64,000 bases of DNA from Buddleja alternifolia (lineage: Eukaryota > Streptophyta > Magnoliopsida > Lamiales > Scrophulariaceae), in the NCBI GenBank assembly GCA_019426215.1, contig CM033393.1, forward strand, positions 22,136,591 to 22,200,590, given 5' to 3'. Every line of letters starts with the position of its first letter. Position 1 is the first letter of the stretch. The notes beneath the pieces are model-generated. The model searched no databases. It saw nothing but the letters and a program-made list of their open reading frames with translations, and was not told the DNA's origin. Below, piece after piece: positions 1 to 9,811 of the stretch. The translations under genes were made by a program, and so were the position numbers.

Positions 1-993
1 TAATCTATTATGACTTGTGGACAAGTCACCTTTTGACTAGACTGTCAGGATTTCAGAGTTCAAAGTTGCTCCCATCCAATCGGAACCAGCAGGATTTCAG
101 GAATATCAGAGAAAAGGCCAATTCACGCACCGCATGAAGAACACGCGCTCACATGTGTCCAACGGACAATTTTCAAGAATAGCCTATAAATACCTTACTC
201 CCAGCAAACCCTAAAGAACAGAATAATCACGATCAACACAAGAAACCTTTGCTGAAATATTATCTCAAGAAAAGCTTTGAAACTCCATAGCTAAAATCTT
301 TCAAGCTTTTTACATACATTACAGACAGTCACAAATATCTTAAACATCTTTTAGAGAAGAAACCTAAATTCTTACTGAGATATTCCAAGTTGTTTGATCT
401 TTCCAAAAACAAACAAAACCTGTGTGACAAAACCCTTGACCTTTCATCTGAGTGAGAAAGTAATTGAAAACCCTTACAGCCAGTATTTCTGAGTGAGAGA
501 AGCTTGTACAAGAAGATCTTCATTGGTGCTAAAATCTGTGTGATCAAGGAGCCCGAGATCATTTTCACCTCTTTACTATCTTGTAGAAGATTCAGCGTGA
601 TTCTTTGATAATCAACTTAGTAAATTCCCTCCAAGTGAAAAAGGAAAAGAAGGACGTAGCTGGGATTACATCACCCAGTGAACCTTACAATTTCTTGTGT
701 TATTTACTTTCATTATTGTCTTGTTTTATGTTATCTTATTTATTCTGAAAAAGACAAGCTAAACTGCTAAGTGACTATTTAACAAAACGAACGCTAAAGC
801 TTTAAAATCATTTCCGCTGTGCTAACTTAAAGTTTAAGTTATTTTTACTGAAGCGCCTGACCCAAGTGCTCAGCTTCCTAAGCGTTCTAATGTCTAAAAG
901 TGATACGAAATTTTTTAAGTCGAAAAAGACTTCAGGGTCTATTCAACCCCCCCCCCCCTTCTAGACCCTTTCGTATGCCACTTGGGACCACCA
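1..993 (+). repeat. Element A 5' LTR (3' two-thirds)
   Basis: Ends in ...GACCACCA, two bases before the PBS, and aligns with the complete LTR of element J (56311-57800); by that comparison about 450-500 bp lie left of the window. A TATA-like box TATAAATA is at 185-192, so transcription probably starts near 215-225. A run of about 11 C residues near 947-958 precedes the LTR end; the matching tract in J is a longer run of G on the plus strand. The short reading frames across it are not genes. Confidence 0.85.
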
Positions 994-995
994 AG

Positions 996-1009
996 TGGTA
1001 TCAGAGCGG
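996..1009 (+). other. Primer binding site, tRNA-iMet type
   Basis: TGGTATCAGAGCGG sits two bases after the LTR end. TGGTATCAGAGC is the usual plant copia PBS, complementary to the 3' end of initiator methionine tRNA. Its position fixes the LTR end and the plus orientation of element A. Confidence 0.9.
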
Positions 1010-1105
1010 TTGAAGTAGAAACCTATGCGTTTCCGAGGGTAACTAGTTGTTTAGATCCATTTTTCTAAACTTAGTCGCTTTGAATTTTCTCTTAAACATC
1101 TCATT

Positions 1106-1348
1106 ATGGCTTTTAACAAAATCCCTATGCTGGTAGAATCAAGGTATGATTCTTGGAAACTTAGAGCATTTGCATATTTATCTTCTTGCGATAATGAAAT
1201 GTATGATGTAATTTCAGATGACCCCATTAAGATCATGAAAGTGATAACTCGAGCACTTGGAGCTGATGAAGCCACTCTAGATGGATATGTTGTGAAACCC
1301 AAGAAGGCCAATCTTTCAGTAATGAGACCATTCAAATATGGGTTCTGA
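1106..1348 (+). pseudogene. gag remnant of element A (internal deletion)
   Basis: The first ~60 residues match the start of the J gag (a UBN2-type copia capsid protein): near-identical start, then the conserved Y-D-S-W-K-L-R block. At the V-K-P-K stretch (about 1290) the frame jumps into sequence that in J lies about 1.9 kb further on, just before the protease. The rest of capsid and the zinc knuckle are therefore gone. The junction carries a short AAGCC(T/C)AAG-like homology, suggesting a microhomology deletion or template switch. The frame ends at 1348. It cannot give a working capsid. Confidence 0.8.
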
Positions 1349-1437
1349 AAGTTTTAATTCAAACCAAAGTTACTAGCGTTGAAGGACCCAAGACAACATG
1401 GGTACCTAAGAAGAATTAGAACTGCCCTTTAAATGTA

Positions 1438-1920
1438 GGTACCTAAAGCCTACACTGATTCCTTAGTTTGGTACTTTGATAGTGGATCGTCAAGACACAT
1501 GACGGGTTCCAAAGATCTTCTAGTCAACTATCGAGCTACCAACGGTCCTCAAGTTATATTCGATGATAACTCCAAAGGTATAGGTATCTTACATAGGGAG
1601 AACATCATGAATAGTGGTGTATATTATGTTGAGGGTCTTAAACATCATTTATTAAGCATTAGTCAATTTTGTGATAAAGGCTTTGATGTTAAATTTTCAA
1701 GCGACTTCTGCTATGTCAACGACGCTAAGACTAAATCTACTAAATTAAGAGGAAAAAGAACAAACAATGTGTATTTAGTAGATTGGGGTTCTACAATTGA
1801 TAACAACCCCACATGCTTTGTTGCTAAAAGTTAAAATGAATTGGGTTGGTTATAACATAGAAAAATGAATCACCTCAACTTTAAGGCAATCTCTAAGTTA
1901 ATATCGCTAAATCTAGTAGA
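1438..1920 (+). pseudogene. Protease end and gag-pre-integrase region of element A
   Basis: The frame reads through a D-S-G protease active-site triplet at 1478-1486, in the copia setting Y-F-D-S-G-S-S-R-H-M-T-G, then the gag-pre-integrase domain (V-Y-Y-V-E-G-L-K-H and L-L-S-I-S-Q-F-C motifs). Stop codons begin at 1834 (TAA where J has CAA) and again after 1850. Compared with J, about 145 bp are missing at about 1920, removing the zinc-binding end of this domain and the start of integrase. Confidence 0.8.
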
Positions 1921-2330
1921 GGTATTCAAATCATGAGTGTTAGTGATAAAAAGTACTAGCTAGTAATAGTTGATGATTTCTCTCGCTATACATGGGTAGA
2001 ATTCCTAGCGTACAAAGATGAAACTAGTGTCAAGCTCACATCGCTAATCCGTCAATTGCAAACCTATAAAGATTTCAAGGTGACAAGAATTAGAAGCAAT
2101 AGAGGAACTGAATTTACTGACCAATTTGTTGAGAAGTTTTGTATAGATTTTGGAATACTTCATGAATATTCTGCCCCTAGAACACCTCAACAGAATGGAG
2201 TTGCTGAGCGACGAAATAGAACTCTTAAAGAAGCCGCCAGGACGATGCTTGCAGAATCTAAGCTGCCTCAAAGGTTTTGGGACGAAGCTATCAATACCGC
2301 TTGTACACTCAAAACCGGTGTATGATCAAC
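1921..2330 (+). pseudogene. Integrase core of element A, frameshifted
   Basis: Integrase joins element cDNA to host DNA. The core is recognised by V-D-D-F-S-R-Y-T-W-V, R-G-T-E-F and P-Q-Q-N-G-V-A-E-R. The aspartate usually found before the G-T-E-F block reads N here (R-S-N-R-G-T-E-F), so one catalytic acid looks lost; the E of the N-G-V-A-E-R motif is kept. A single-base loss near 2311-2317 moves the continuation into the frame starting at 2277. Element J has a one-base gain at the same place. Confidence 0.8.
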
Positions 2331-3923
2331 AAGCAACATGAGAAAACTCCATATGAGTTATGGAAGGGACGTAAGCCTAACGTTTCATATTTTCATATAT
2401 TTGGTTTAAAATGTTTCATTCATAACAATGGATCCCAAAGCCTAAAGACGTTTGATCCTAAAGCGGATGAGGGAATCTTTCTAGGCTATGCCAAGAACGG
2501 CAAGAGTTTTCGCATCCTAAATAAGATCAAATCAAAGGTTGAAGAGTCCATTCATGTTGTGTTTGATGATGCTAACCAAGAACCGAGTAAGGTTAATCCT
2601 GATGATGTAGGAATTGAAGATCTTGTCCAACAAGCGTCACAAATCAATCTTGGTGATGATAGTGAGGATGATGAGATCTTTGTGACTAATCCTAAGATTA
2701 CTCGTGAGGTTACTAATGATGATATGGTCAGAATCACTGATGATCATGAAGAGAATGATGCAGCAACTACGCCAGAGACAAATAAGGGTCAAGCGATTGA
2801 TAATCAAGAGTCTCTCAACCCGTTCCAACCAGACCATAAATGGCTTAGAGATCATCCACCAGAGCTAGTTATTGGAGATATTGAAGCACCTATTAGAACT
2901 AGGTCCGCAACAATTAATGAGGCCATGTTCGCAAGCTTTCTATCTCAAATGGAACCAAAGAAAGTGGATGAAGCGCTCAGTGATTCAAGTTGGGTAGAAG
3001 CAATGCAAGAAGAGCTTAACCAATTTGAGAGAAACAAGGTTTGGACGCTATTACCAAGACCAACTCGCCAAGGAGTTATTGGGACTAGATGGGTGTTTAG
3101 GAACAAGATGGATGAAGATGGCATTGTCATAAGAAACAAAGCCAGATTTGTTCATGGTTATTGTCAAGAAGAGGGTGTTGATTTTGATGAGACGTATGCC
3201 CCAATAGCTCGTCTTGAAGCGATTAGGATGTTCCTAGCGTTTGCCGCATTTAACAAAATCACAGTGTACCAAATGGACGTGAACAGTGCATTCCTGAATG
3301 GTAAACTCCAAGAAGAAGTCTATGTGGAGCAACCTCCAAGATTCATCAACAACCATGGGAAAAATATGGTCTACAAATTGGATAAGACACTCTATGGCCT
3401 TAAACAAGCTCCAAGAGCATGGTATGACACTCTCACTATCTTCCTTATAGGTAAAGGTTTTTCAAAAGGCAGTGTTGATACATCGTTATTTAAAATTACC
3501 CATAATGAAGATATTCTCTTAGTCCAAATTTACGTTGATGATATTATATTTGGTTCTACTAATAAGCGATTGTGTGAGAAATTTTTTAAAATGATGCAGG
3601 ATCAATTTGAAATGAGCATGATGAGTGAATTAACTTTTTTCTTAGGATTACAAGTTAAACAACTCCCTAATGGCATATTTATAAACCAAGCTAAATATAC
3701 AAGAGATATGATTAAGAAATTTGGTATGGAAAATGCATCATCTTCAAAAATTCCAATGAGCCAAACGCTTAAGTTAGATGAAGATGAAAGTGGGAAGAAA
3801 ATTGATATCACTAACTATAGAGGTATCATTGGATCACTTTTTTATCTTACCACTAGTAGACCCGATATTATGTTTTCGGTATATGTGCACGTTTTCAAGA
3901 TGATCCTAGAGATTCACACTTAA
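2277..3923 (+). pseudogene. Integrase C-terminus and reverse transcriptase of element A
   Basis: A 548-codon frame. It starts in the integrase C-terminal region (P-Y-E-L-W-K-G-R-K-P-N), passes an acidic linker, then the copia RT: W-V-F-R-N-K-M-D-E-D-G, F-D-E-T-Y-A-P, Q-M-D-V-N-S-A-F-L-N-G, L-Y-G-L-K-Q-A-P-R-A-W-Y and the catalytic Y-V-D-D at 3531-3542. The polymerase motifs are intact, making this the best preserved pol block in the window. Near 3883 a small deletion relative to J shifts the frame, separating RT from RNase H. As the upstream polyprotein is broken, it is a pseudogene in practice. Confidence 0.85.
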
Positions 3924-4470
3924 ATGCTACCAAGAGAATCCTTAAATACCTAAAAGGCACACAAAATGTGGGCTTATGGTATCCAAGGCACTCTCCTTTT
4001 AAACTAATTGGTTATTCAGACGCAGATTTTGCAAGATGCAAAATAGATAGAAAGAGTACTAGTGGTACATGTCAATTTCTAGGTGATAGATTGATTTTGT
4101 GGCATAGTAAGAAACAACAATCCATAGCGACTTCTACCGCTGAAGCAGAGTACGTAGCCACTGGGAGCTGTTGTGCACAAATTCTTTGGATGAGGCAACA
4201 ACTTAGAGATTATGGAACAATCTTAGGTCCTACCCCAATCCATTGTGATAACCAAAGCGCTTTGGCTATGACCCAGAATCCTGTCCTTCATTCCAGAATT
4301 AAACACATTGACATTCACTACCATTTCTTGCGTGACCATGTTCAAAAGAAAGATATCTCCATGCACTTTATTGGAACTGACAAACAATTGGCAGATATCT
4401 TCATCTAAGCGCTCAACGAACAACGTTTTCTCACTTTGAGAAATGAATTAGGTATGATTGATTTAAATGC
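3924..4470 (+). pseudogene. RNase H domain of element A
   Basis: Open from 3968 to 4408. Copia RNase H motifs: [33 protein letters not shown], and the closing H-I-D-I-H-Y-H-F-L-R. The usual A-D-I-F-T-K-A-L end has become A-D-I-F-I followed by TAA at 4406-4408; J keeps the threonine-lysine codons. Residual homology continues to about 4470. Separated from RT by a frameshift. Confidence 0.85.
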
Positions 4471-5233
4471 TTAAATCATAAAGCATCATATTTTATAGGC
4501 ATATGATTTAGGGGGAATCCACTTTATGTTTATGTCTAAAGTGCTTTTCAAAATTGAAATAAGTCATCAATTTCAGGGGGAACCTTAAAATTATACTAGT
4601 TTCAATCCATAACCTACTGTGGTAAAAAATGACTTTGAAAATTTATGCATGACTGTGGTAAAAAATGACTTTGATCACTAGCGTTTATCTTTTATGCATG
4701 ACAAAATCACTCGCTAACAAAATTGAATAAAATTATCTTTTTAAGATCAAAAGGCAATTGACCTTTATAAAAAAAAAAAAAAAAAAAACTTAAGCGTTAA
4801 AGAGATTCCCACTTTAATGCTAAGTAACCTTTTTATAAATCCATGCATAGTTTTCATCGCTAAAAAGGTATCGTGTGGTTAAGTCCAAAAGATCAGATTT
4901 GACAATTGCTCACACGTGCTTATCAAATCAAACTGACGGTTAATGATTCCTATCTAAAAACTAGGCGGTTCAGTAACTGCACCTGTCTGAGTACTTGTCA
5001 GTGTACTATCAGGCGCGTGTACTACGCACTGAAAATTTCAAAATTATTCAAACGTTTTGAAAAAGTAACTGCGGATTTCAAACCTTTGTTATTTTCAGTT
5101 GTTATCCTCTTTTACCGCACTTTTTGACATCCTTATTTATGAGTAAACGACTCAGGTTTAAATCTTTCATTTTCAAAATTTATAACTTAACATGTGGCAT
5201 TAATCCAAGCAACTGAAGAGTTATTTTTGCCTC
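4471..5233 (+). other. Noncoding spacer between pol and the extra ORF of element A
   Basis: No gene seen. It holds AGGGGGAA-like purine boxes near 4510 and 4575 (PPT-like, as multiple PPTs are a Sirevirus trait), a 22-bp unit repeated with period 36 (4617-4638 and 4653-4674), an A run of about 20 near 4770, and a CACGTG core at 4913-4918. Parts of it (for example around 4930-4945) are conserved in J near 50320-50340. Confidence 0.6.
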
Positions 5234-5366
5234 TATATAAATCCCTCAAAGTTTTTACAGTCAAACTTTATCACTTCCAAAAATTCTCCTTGCTGTAAAA
5301 TCTTTTTCTCTCTCAAGGCAAAAAGTATTCGCACTCTCTCTCTCAGAAAGCTTCAAAAGTTCATCA
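5160..5366 (+). promoter_or_regulatory. Putative internal promoter of the extra ORF (element A)
   Basis: TATATAAAT at 5234-5242 lies about 125 bp before the ATG at 5367, followed by a CT-rich leader typical of plant 5' UTRs. The block aligns with J (about 49892-50060), where the corresponding box reads TATTTAAT. Conservation of box, spacing and leader between two copies suggests a promoter for a separate mRNA. This is inference; no transcript evidence is available. Confidence 0.5.
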
Positions 5367-7390
5367 ATGGCACCTAAATCTTCAAAATTTGCCGCCGAAA
5401 AGTCCTCCAAAACTGAAAAACCAGTCACTGTTAACACCGAATTTCTTGTTAACGGAGACTACCTATTTGATAACCAGAACTTCCCTCTAAGGACTGTTCT
5501 TCTACTCGTCCAAGAGTCTGGTTTGCGTGATATGATAACTGCCATTTTTAACATCTATGAGGAAAAAACCCTCTTCTTCTTCAAGAACGCAAAAATCTCC
5601 GACGATGGAAACTCCATTTCCTGCATCTTTCCCTTTGCCCGTGAGATTTTCGTCCTCACTCCTTTTCTTATTTCATATTTACTAAATTTGGCAAATGATG
5701 GTGGCGAAGTCAAAAATGTCACTCTTAGTGATGCTACCAAAGTCTGGGCATTAATCAAGAAGGATGAAGTTGAAGCTGCCTACGAACCCAACTTCAAGAA
5801 GAATGACATGAGGGCGAGTATGTCATTCTTGCGGACATATGCGCGAAGATGATCAAATGCAGAAAAGGAAGCTTCGATAAGATTTCAAACATTCAATACA
5901 AGATGATGGTGGCCATTCTGACCAAAATGAAAATTAATTGGTCGCTTTACGTTTTTAATCGCTTTAAGGCAGCGATGGCCAAGTCAGTTAATCCCAAGCC
6001 TTATGGGATTGTACTTAGTCGTATTCTCAGAACTAGCGGTTTCGTCAACACCGCTGGAAAGAGAGTCCCAGTGCTAAAGTATGGTAAGAAGATGATCGGC
6101 GAGCTGCTTAAGCCAAGTAGACGTGTCAGCGCAGCGGTTCCCAAAGAAGAGCGTGAGAGACTTTTTGTCGAAGGAGTTGTCCCCAGCGATGATGAAGAGC
6201 AAACGTCTTCATCTTCATCATCATCTTCATCGAAGGAAGCAGTGGTGGTTAAGCGACCAAAACGAAAGATCGTTGTTCAGGTCGCTGAGCCAGCCAAGTC
6301 CACAAAGAAACAAAAGAAAAGGCCAGAGCCCAAGAAGAAACAGAAGTCTCCCTCTCTTTCTCCTAAATCACCCTCTCCCCCTCCAGCGTTTATTTTCCCT
6401 CAGGAAGAGGAAAAAGAAGAAGAAGTACCGCTAGCCTGCAAGCCTTTATCCACTCCAGCTGCATCAACAAGCTCTCCAGTCGAGCCAGCACTTGAAGAAC
6501 CAACGAGTGTTCCTCCTACCTCTTCGGATGCTACTCCTGAAACTGCTCTTGATTCCCGAGCCAAAGCCTGCTACACCTTTTGAAAAGTCAAAGCTCTTTT
6601 AGGCTCGAATAGATCGTGATGTTCAGTATATACTGAATACTTTGGATGCTTGCAAAATACCTATTCAAGTTGTTCCCCTCACTTCTTTCCTCGATTTAGA
6701 TCCAGAAAAAGTGGTCCCGAAGCTTGAGGAAACTGTACCAAATGTTGAAATAAATCAAGCGACTGAAACAGTCGATGAACCTCCTCAGGCTCAAAAAGCA
6801 CCAAACGTTAATGCACCTCCACCTTCCGAGATTCCTATTGAAGTGGATGTAGACATGGAAGCAGTTGTGGATATCGCTAAGGAAATAGCCCAAGTCCTTC
6901 CTGACGCTGACACGTCTCTAGTCAGTGAAGCGACTGTGCTTGCTGAGCGGTCGATAGAAGTGGCCCCTATCCCAACAGAGTCTATTGCCTTTGTCCCTAC
7001 TCCAACCGGGTCTCCTCCCCGTGTCATCAATTTCTTTCCCCGTGGCTATGATGCAAATGATGAATTCTACTTTGCCACCAGGGAGCTTGACACCAGGCAA
7101 TTAGTCGATATGGAGATCAACTTTCAAAAAACTCTCCATAGGACTGATGTCTCCAATTCTGCTAAATTTGAATTCTTCGAGCGATTCGCGGACGTGGGTC
7201 TCTACAATCTTGAGTGTCTTCAATCTCGCCTTGAGTATATTCGGCGACCAACGTTCAACATAACAGAATTTGACGAGAACCGTTTCAACTTTACTGGCCA
7301 CTCTGAAGAGTCATTTTAACCATTTCGCCAGAATAAGATCGTCATCAAGAATCCCCATATAGGTGACTGGTCAAAGAATCCAGACTAAGA
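5367..7390 (+). pseudogene. Extra ORF after pol (env-like/aORF position), N-terminal half, element A
   Basis: Function unknown. Three open pieces align end to end with the J copy: 5367-5852, 5849-6583 and 6603-7319, separated by a one-base loss near 5815, a shift near 6560 and a C-to-T stop (TAG at 6600-6602). Order: lysine/serine-rich start, a globular region of about 230 residues, a Ser/Glu/Lys-rich low-complexity stretch with basic runs and Pro-rich segments, then an acidic V/P/T-rich part and a second folded block. I see no signal peptide or clear membrane segment, which argues against a true envelope. It may belong to the putative plant transposon protein families; that is a guess. It lacks the two introns seen in J. 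Interrupted at 7391 by element B. Confidence 0.7.
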
Positions 7391-7395
7391 AATTC

Positions 7396-9266
7396 TGATA
7401 AGAGTAACTTTTACGTGTTTTTAAGCCCGTTGTGTTTATATTTTAGATTCATTTATCGCCTAAATCTTGCCACATTTGTGCTTAATCCGTGTGTTAAAGT
7501 GATTTTAGGCCTTAAATGGATACAGTCAAAGAAAGGGCGAAAAAACGACGTATAAAAACAAGTTCAGGTCAAGATGCTTCGCACTTCCACTCCCAAGCAC
7601 AGCCATAATCACACCTGGGAGCCCAAACAAGCATAAAATAAGTTGGAGTTACGCAAAAGGGCGCCTAGGCGCCATTTCCCCACTCTTGGGCGCCACATTC
7701 GCCACACCTGCCACATTTGAGCGCCATTTCTGTATGTTTAGAGAACGAATTTGATGCAGTGTCCTTCTTCAAAGTTGTAGATCTATGTCTTATCTTCATG
7801 TGGAAACTTGATTCATTAAAATTAGAGGTTTTTGGAAAACGTTATGAATAAAACACAATTTCTGCGCTGAAAAACAAGAAAACTGTTAAGACTTCGCACT
7901 GTGGCGCCTAGGCACCACCTTATCCACGCCTAGGCGCCGGTCAACTTATTCCCCAAGCCACTTAGGTCACCTGGACTGCACCTAGGTGCCACTTAGGCCA
8001 CGCTTGGGCTCTGGTACATCGGTTTTGAAGGTATAAAGGCCAAAAATGAAAGGAAGAAGGGGGGTTCGAATTCTAAAGGAATTTTGGGGAATTCTTGGGA
8101 TTGGGACCTCATTTTTAATCACTTTAGAAGAGAAAAAGAAAAGGGAAAGAAGAGATTCAAGCCTCCAATTAAAGATTCGATCATCAATTCAACATAGGGA
8201 GTTTCTTAGCTTTAGATTCATCTTTATCTATGAACATGGATCTTATGCTTAGCTTTTTCCTTATGCATTTTATGAGCTAAATTGTTGAACTAGGGCCATG
8301 AGAAGGCCATGTTGTTAGTATGAATGTGATAATAAGATCGTTTTCCATTTCAATTCGTATATTGCTATGTGTGGTTGAATGCCTTACATATGCTTTTGGG
8401 GATTTCTTGGGATTGGGATCTCATTTTTAATCACTTTAGAAGAGAAAAAGAGAAGGGAAAGAAGAGATTCAAGCCTCCAATTAAAGATTCGATCATCAAT
8501 TCAACATAGGGAGTTTCTTAACTTTAGATTCATCTTTATCTATGAACATGGATTTTATGCTTAGCTTTTTCCTTATGCATTTTATGAGCTAAATTGTTGA
8601 ACTAGGGCCATGAGAAGGCCATGTTGTTAGTATTGTGATAATAAGATCGTTTTCCATTTCAATTCGTATTGTGGTTGAATGCCTTACATATGCTTGCACC
8701 ATGTGTTTGATATCATGCCTAGGTTAATTATTCTAGAGAAAGTTGACTTAGGGTGCAAGAATTTCACAACATCACCGACCAAATAGGAATTGCCCTAGAC
8801 ATAGGTAAAGATTCCCGGGTGAAGTCATTCGATTTTAATCGAGAAAGCTCTAGCTCTTTAATGCATGCTTAGTGGTTAGATTTCCGGGTAGACATACTTA
8901 GGAGACCACCAATTAAATATAGGAGTCTATCACGAGACATCGGTTATTCTTTACCCTAGGAGCTTTCACCATAGCAATGTATGTCTAATGAATTGGTAAT
9001 GATCTTAGGATAGCAATACGCAACATGTGCCCGAACATGAGCCTTAGTCACCTCTCCGCCTTGGAAGTTTAATCTCTCTTTACTTTCGCTTTAGCTTATT
9101 CTACTTCCCTTTTTAGTTAAATCTCTAATTTAATTCCTTTTGTTATCAAAAATCATATACTAAAATTCAAGTCCTTTTGGTTCGACAACCTGGACTTTTA
9201 ATCCACTTTTATTACTATCACGACTAGTGCACCTGCTATTCAAGCACGTTAGCTTTTAGCATGTTA
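7396..9266 (+). repeat. Element B 5' LTR, with internal tandem duplication
   Basis: Begins TGATAAGAG and ends ...AGCATGTTA (the other LTR ends TGTCA). It is 1871 bp against 1580 bp for the 3' LTR; the extra length is a second copy of a ~311-bp unit (8083-8393 and 8394-8693). Contains several GCGCC/CCTAGG-rich palindromic blocks near 7660 and 7900-7940. The two short similar reading frames at 8046 and 8379 are just the duplicated unit, not genes. Confidence 0.9.
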
Positions 9267-9272
9267 AGTTTT

Positions 9273-9290
9273 TGGCGCCGTTGTCGGGAC
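9273..9290 (+). other. Primer binding site, tRNA-Asp type (element B)
   Basis: TGGCGCCGTTGTCGGGAC starts six bases after the LTR. It is complementary, with a mismatch or two, to the 3' end of plant tRNA-Asp including CCA, the primer used by Athila-group gypsy elements. Confidence 0.8.
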
Positions 9291-9331
9291 TTGTTTTTTT
9301 TTAGTTTTTGTCTTAATTCTAATTCCAATAA

Positions 9332-9811
9332 ATGGCAGGAAATCCTCCGTTTCTGACCTCGAAGCAACAAGAATGGCTTCTAGGACTCATTCAGGCTATG
9401 CAACTCACTCTAGAGGATTTGAATTGTCAGAAAAATATGCAATTGGTGTTCGACGTCATTCAAGCTTTGCAACAAGCACCAAATTGTGGTATGACTACGA
9501 GGAGTGGTGAGGCAACTGTCAGGGAAGTCGCGGAGTTGAAAAATGAACGAATCTCTGCCCAGCAGATCACACCCGAAGGAGCAGCTAAAAGTGTAGCAGA
9601 ATTGGAAGCATTACTATATAGCACGTCTGAACGTGCAGAACCAGAAACTCCCACTGCCGAGCCTTCCATTCCTACAGCTTCTCAACCGGTTGAAGATTCT
9701 CTACCCTCTGTCCTCTCCACATGTAAGGAGGTAATTGATTCCAATGAGGGTAAGTTGTCATTGAATATACAATATGACATGGTTAATGTTGATATCTATG
9801 AGGTTTTTTAG
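9332..9811 (+). CDS. Small gag-like ORF of element B (unknown function)
   Basis: 159 codons starting with ATG 42 bp after the PBS. It contains M-T-T-R-S-G (about residue 55), reminiscent of the T-R-S-G block found in Athila gag-pol proteins, followed by an acidic, proline-rich tail. No zinc knuckle or enzyme motif is visible. Beyond its stop, reading frames continue in broken form to about 10260, ending in a block (LLGKQP) like the 3' end region of plant gypsy elements. It is probably what is left of a gag-derived gene; its role, if any, is unknown. Confidence 0.45.
   Translation: MAGNPPFLTSKQQEWLLGLIQAMQLTLEDLNCQKNMQLVFDVIQALQQAPNCGMTTRSGEATVREVAELKNERISAQQITPEGAAKSVAELEALLYSTSERAEPETPTAEPSIPTASQPVEDSLPSVLSTCKEVIDSNEGKLSLNIQYDMVNVDIYEVF

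Noticed and set aside
5367..7390. Calling the extra ORF a viral envelope
   Set aside because: Position fits an env-like gene, but I see no signal peptide, membrane anchor or glycoprotein-like pattern, so only the neutral term extra ORF is used.
8046..8564. Two nearly identical small ORFs
   Set aside because: They are the two halves of the duplicated LTR unit in element B, not a gene family.
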